In this document: positions 56,201 to 62,200 of the stretch, piece by piece | How positions within the stretch are numbered: position 1 is the stretch's first letter | How the letters are laid out: the number at the start of each line of letters is the position of its first letter | Assembly: GCA_026874595.1 (NCBI GenBank) | Contig: CM049308.1 | Location: 35,890,027 to 35,954,026, forward strand | Length of the DNA: 64,000 nt | Direction of reading: 5' to 3' | Source of the DNA: Sipunculus nudus | Taxonomy: Eukaryota > Annelida > Sipuncula > Golfingiida > Sipunculidae | The notes under the pieces: generated by a model | Databases searched by the model: none | What the model saw: the letters and a program-made list of their open reading frames with translations, nothing else | Told to the model about the DNA's origin: nothing | Program-made: the position numbers and the translations under genes

Positions 56201-59200
56201 ACCTGTCACAGCAGGTGATCCCCCCAAGTCATTCTTACAAATCAGAAACCCAGGCATAGCTGACTTCCAGTGACCTGGAGTGGGACCCTGCATCTGTAAT
56301 CAAAGCAAATGACTACAATAGAGCCTTAAGAAAAAAATTATTAACTAGCCTAATTTTCCAGCTTTTATTTTCAAATTTGAGATTAAAGCAAATTAAATAC
56401 TTATTTTTACATGCTGTGAAAATTATATCAATAGTACTTACAGATAAAAAAACATGCATTGGTCAAAGTTGGGCAAAATTTAAGGTACTGATTTTATTTT
56501 TATGCTAATAACTTAAAAAATTTACAAAATTCAGATCTAATTTTGGGTAAACAATTGAATCTTAATTAAACAAAGTTATATTCTTGTTTAAAAATTTTTC
56601 ATGTTAAGTGAGTAAATATTTTTCCTGATTTTTTACAAAGTCCATTATGTTCGGGCCCATAACTTATAGAAATTATACTTGACAGACTTCATGTACACAG
56701 GAACTATATTAAGGAATATTTATGGTAAATATGAGGAAAAACAGATGAGTGGTTTTGATATTAGTCAGTCCTGAAGTGTTAAAATAGGTTTTTAATAAAA
56801 ACAAGTGACCTATGGGTCACTATGCTCAGCTGACGTTAACCTTGAAGGTAAAAATCTAAAATAATATCAAATGGAGATAAAGTGTAAGAGGAAGAGGTAA
56901 TAAAGGCCATGGTTGGTTTATATGATTGGTTTGTATTGATGAGCAAGAAATTGTTGCAAATAATATTTTGTGACCTGACCATGTGTTCCCTAATGTTGAA
57001 ACTGAAGCATGTGAGCAGTTTGTGAACAAATGATCTGTACAATTACCATGATCATTAGTTGGCTTTTCGATTAACTGTTGACATTTCAGTAGTTTACACA
57101 TTTGTTCAATCAAATCTTTTTTTTGTATAATATAAATTATTAAATATTTTTTTTTTTTATGAAATGTATACAGTTGAAATATAACTAATTAACAACATAA
57201 AACATGGCAAACAAAGCCTGATCTCAAATTCTGCTGATGCAGGAAAATAATGAACAAATGTTTGTAACAAATCCTCATTTTTTTATCACATCAATTTTTT
57301 TTTTAATTTAAGTTTATATTTCTATACATTTTCAATATAACATATATATCTGAATATAAAAGTTGATTCATAATTCTCAATTGCATCATCATAAATCTCA
57401 ATCTTGTCAGATAACACCACATCATGCATACAAATGTTTATTTATTTTTTACCACAAAAATATATCTTTTAAATCTGCAAAACAATAAATGTCTAAAAAA
57501 AATACTTGATTTAGATTTTACAATTTTGAATTGTGTCTTTATTTATCCATAATGTGCTTCATATTTTATCATAATTTAAGCATACTGATGGGTTCCATTA
57601 TGATTGGTAAAATCATTTAAAAGAAAAATGATTTCTTTAAAAATGTTACATTACACAACATTGCATCTTCTGGATTATACCTTGAATTACTTTTTTAAGG
57701 AAAGTTTTTGCATATCAGAGTGGAAACAGCATTACAATTAAGGAGATACAGTGAAAACAATAACAATACTGCATAACATTTGGTGGGTTGGGTTTGCGGG
57801 GGGGGGGGGGGGGGGGGGGGGGGGAATGGGGTGGTGATATCAGAATAACTGTACACCTGTCACAGCAGGGGATCTCCCCCAGTGACTGTAACAAATCAGA
57901 AACCCTGGCATAGCTGACTTCCAGTGACCTGGAGTGGGACCCTGCATCTGTAATCTGTAATCAAAGCAAATGACTACAATAGAGCCTCAAGAAAAAAATC
58001 AATAACTAGCTTAATTTTCAAGCTTTTACTTCCAAATTTCAGATTTAAACAAATTAAATATTTATGTTTACATGCTGTGAAAATTAAATCAATGGTACTT
58101 ACAGGAAAAAAACGTGCCATGGTCAAAGTTGGGCAAAATTTAAGGTACTGATTTTATTTTTATGCTAATTACTTAAAAAATTTACAAAATTCAGATCTAA
58201 TTTTGGGTAAACAATTGAATCTTAATTAAACATAGTTATATACTTGGGAAAACAGACTCTAGTTTCAAAATTTTTCATGTTAAGTGAGTAAATATTTTTC
58301 CTGATTTTTTACAAAGTCCATTATGTTTGGGCCCATAACTTAAAGAATTTATACTTAACAGACTTAATTTCTGGCATGTACATAGGAACTATATAGAAGA
58401 ATATTTATGGTTAATATGAGGAAAAACAGATGAGTGGTTTTGAAATTAGGCAGTCCTGAAGTGTGAAAATAGGATTTAAATAAAAAATTGAGGTTTTTCC
58501 TTAATTTCTCAAAGGAACGAAGTCGCAAAGACCCAGTTTTCGGCTTGGTAGGAGATCTTGGGGACATCTAACATTATGCTGAATTTTGGATTCCTAGGTC
58601 TTACGGTTTCAAAACGTGCCACATCTACGGACGGACGGACGGACGGACGGACAGACGGACGGACGACGGACAATGGACCACGACTATAGCTCAGATGACT
58701 TATAGTCAGCTGAGCTAAAAATTGAGGTTTTTCCTTAATTTCTCAAGGAACAAAGTCGCAAAGACCCAGTTTTCAGCTTGGTAGGAGACCTTGGGGACAT
58801 CTAACATTATGCCGAATTTTGGATTCCTAGGTCTTATGGTTTCAAAACGTGCCCCATCTACTGACAGACCCACAGACAACGGACAATGGACCACGACTAT
58901 AAAGGGAAGGTAGATGGGGCCACCTGTCTGGTCAATAAGAAAATTTTCCACGAATGGACATGCTAAATTTCAGATAAATACCTTGAAGCACTCCAGAGAT
59001 ATGAGCAATTTTCATCTAAAACACATACAAATGGACGAAACGGCACAATGATTGCAGATGGCCCCACCAGTCTTATGTACAAGATGGAGGAGTCCAAGAC
59101 CTATGGATATGCACAATTTCAGGCTAATAAGGCAAATCACTCCACAGAAAAGGGCATAAATTTATTCTAAAAAAAAAAAAGGGAAGGTAGGTGGCGCCAC

Positions 59201-62200
59201 CTGTCTGATTTACAAGAAAACTTTCAAAGATGAATGGACATGCCAAATTTCAGACAAATACCTTGAACCACTCCGGATATATGAGCAATTTCCACCCAAA
59301 GCACATGTACAGATGGACACCGCAGCAAACGATTGCAGATGGCGCCACCAGTCTTGAATACAAGATGGAGGTATCCAAGAACAATGGACATGCACAATTT
59401 CAGCTCAATCTGTCCATAAGTTCTAGACTTTTAATGCTCACAGTACTGTCAAGTGGCAATGATGGGGTATTAAAAGGCAAGAAAACAAGAGAAAGACAGA
59501 AGGTGGCGCCACCTGTCTGCTGCAAAAGACAAAGCTATCCAAGACCTTTGGTCAATTTGATTTTTGGACCAATCAATGCATCCCTTATTGAGATATTAAT
59601 GATTTTGTGTGATTTTCACCATATATGGCAATATTCAAGGTAAAAAGCCACTCTCATAGGAAAGGTCATGACCCTAATTTAAAAATACACCATCCCATAA
59701 CCCATGTCTATGTATATGCATCATATGAAAGAAATCTGTCCATTAGTTTTGATTTAAAATGCTCACATTATTGTTAAGTGGCATGAAGGGGGGTATTATA
59801 CGGCACAAAAACAAGATAAGGATAACAGGTGGCGCCACCAGTTTCCAGTACATGACAACACTATCTAAGATCTTCAGTCAAGTTGATTTTTGGATCAATC
59901 CATGCAAGATTTCTTGAAATATTTAAGAATTTCTGTAATTTTTCCCCAAATGGACCTATTCAAGATCAAGGTCACTCTCCTAATATTGGTCATGACCCCA
60001 TTTTAAGTAGGTTTTGTCCTCTCACCCATATCTATGGTAAAGATCCAGGAAATATTTTTTGAGTTATCACGTCCAAATGAAATCTCTGCGGCCGTGCCTA
60101 AACCATATTATCTCCAAACTTTGTCTGGCGATACAATTAGTAAACTAAACATCTGCTAGACATTAAAGCAAAACCTCAAAGAACAAAAGCACCACAAACA
60201 TTCATAATACCCCGTATCTGGTGACCTCTGACCTTATTAAATAAGCATGAATTTTGACGAGAAGTAATTCAGGTGAGAAACACTATTTGTAAATATGTGT
60301 AATGGGTTTCATGAAAATCCATAGGATTTTTGGCAAGTCACCAAGGTGCTTCCAAAGTGTGGTGACCTCCGACCTCATTAAATATGCATGGATTCTGCTG
60401 GAAATCAAACTTAGGAGAGATCTTTTATTGATTAACATTTCTCATGAGTTTTATTAAAATCCCTCATATTCTTCATAAGTTATCGTGGCGACACCACAAA
60501 GGAGCCTAGTAGTGTACCATCTATTCTATCTGCAAACATCTGCAAAATACCAACATCTGACCTACGCTCTCCAGCTGCTACATATAACCTAGATAGGACT
60601 GGTCATATTTAACAGCTAGAATCAATACTTCTTCTGCATGGATATCTTGAATAAACCACAGGGTCCAGATATCCTGTGTGTCACTGTGCTGATGTTGCTT
60701 ATATTAAATAACTAACAGATTGACATCAACATATGCCCAGAGACTGGTCTTTCTATGTTAATTATAGATTCTAGTAATGGATGATTGACAAAACGTTATA
60801 TATAAACCTAATGCTCTGCTAAATTTAGGAAAAACTGGTGTAAATCATCTTTGTTCAAAATTTGCAGTACTTCTCATGAAAATAACTGATACATATGCTA
60901 CATATAGAAAATTAAACTCCTCATATATGTGCAATTTTCACCAAAAACAGATCTACAGATGGATACACCATGCAAGATTTAAGGCCTAGACACCAATCCA
61001 CTACTAAGAAAAAGTGCGTTAATGTATTATATTTCTATAACAAGTGACCCATGAGTCATGATGCTCAGCTGCAACATGTTGACAATATGTTGATAGGGAA
61101 CTAATTAAGATAGTGTGGGTCGTATCATTATTCATGCCCAGTAACGAAGGTTCATTATGACCCATAACACACCCAATTTGATGAAAATCTCTCCAACAGT
61201 TCCTGAGGAATCTGGCAATTTGTGTGTATTTCATATTATTTCTTGGGTGCCCACCCCCAACAGTAACTGTCAGTTACAGAAGATTCTAGGTCCAATAGTT
61301 ACAATTTGTGCCCTGTAACAAACAGCTGCATCTTTAAAGGTCTCTAAAATAGAGAAGAATTTTTTTTTAATTGAGGTGACACTACCAGTCTGCAGGAACT
61401 GATGAAACACTCCATGATGAATATGCATGCAAAGGATCAAGGTGATCAATGCATTAGTTGTTCAGATACTTGAGCTTTTGTTTCATTTTTTTAATTATCT
61501 GGGGGGTACTTCTAAGCCCCATAGCTAGTAGGATATGGGTAACAGAGACCTAATTTTTTTTAGGTTTCCAAGGAGATTTTTCATGGTCCTCCCTTGATTT
61601 TTGGTAAGTCACCAAGGTGCCTCCAAAGTGTGGTGACCTCTGATCTCATTAAATATACATGGATTCTGCTAAAAATAGAACTTAGGTGAGATATTCTATT
61701 GATAAATTTTTTTGATGAGTTTTATTAAAACCCCTCATATACTTTGTAAGTTATTGTGGCGACACCACAAAGTAGCCTAGTGACCTGTGACCTTATAAAA
61801 TATGTGTGGATGCTGCAAGATAATCCTATGGCAAGTAGTAATGGTGAGTTTCGTGAAAATCCATCAAAGCGCCGTTGAGTTATCCCGGTGACACTAACAG
61901 TTAAAGGACAGACAGACAGTGGGCATACCATTACACTCCCATCATATGACTGGCTTATAAAAACGTTAAAAACATACCACCAAACTAGATGGTTGTGATC
62001 AGCACATACAAAGGCAACATGATGAATTGATCCATATAGGTTAACATTCTCCGAGACATTCAAACAGAATCTCCAAGGAACAATCTTGGGATGATTTATT
62101 TGGTGGTATAGGCGTGAACAAACAAACCACTTCATTGAGCATGTGTTAACTTCTGATTTATAGCAGGGCCAGTCCATCATGCCACTAGGTACAGAACACA

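Noticed and set aside
59230-59643. 137-codon open frame on the plus strand
   Set aside because: It lies wholly within family 1-related repeats and contains repeat-derived phrases also seen in other copies; no protein family match.
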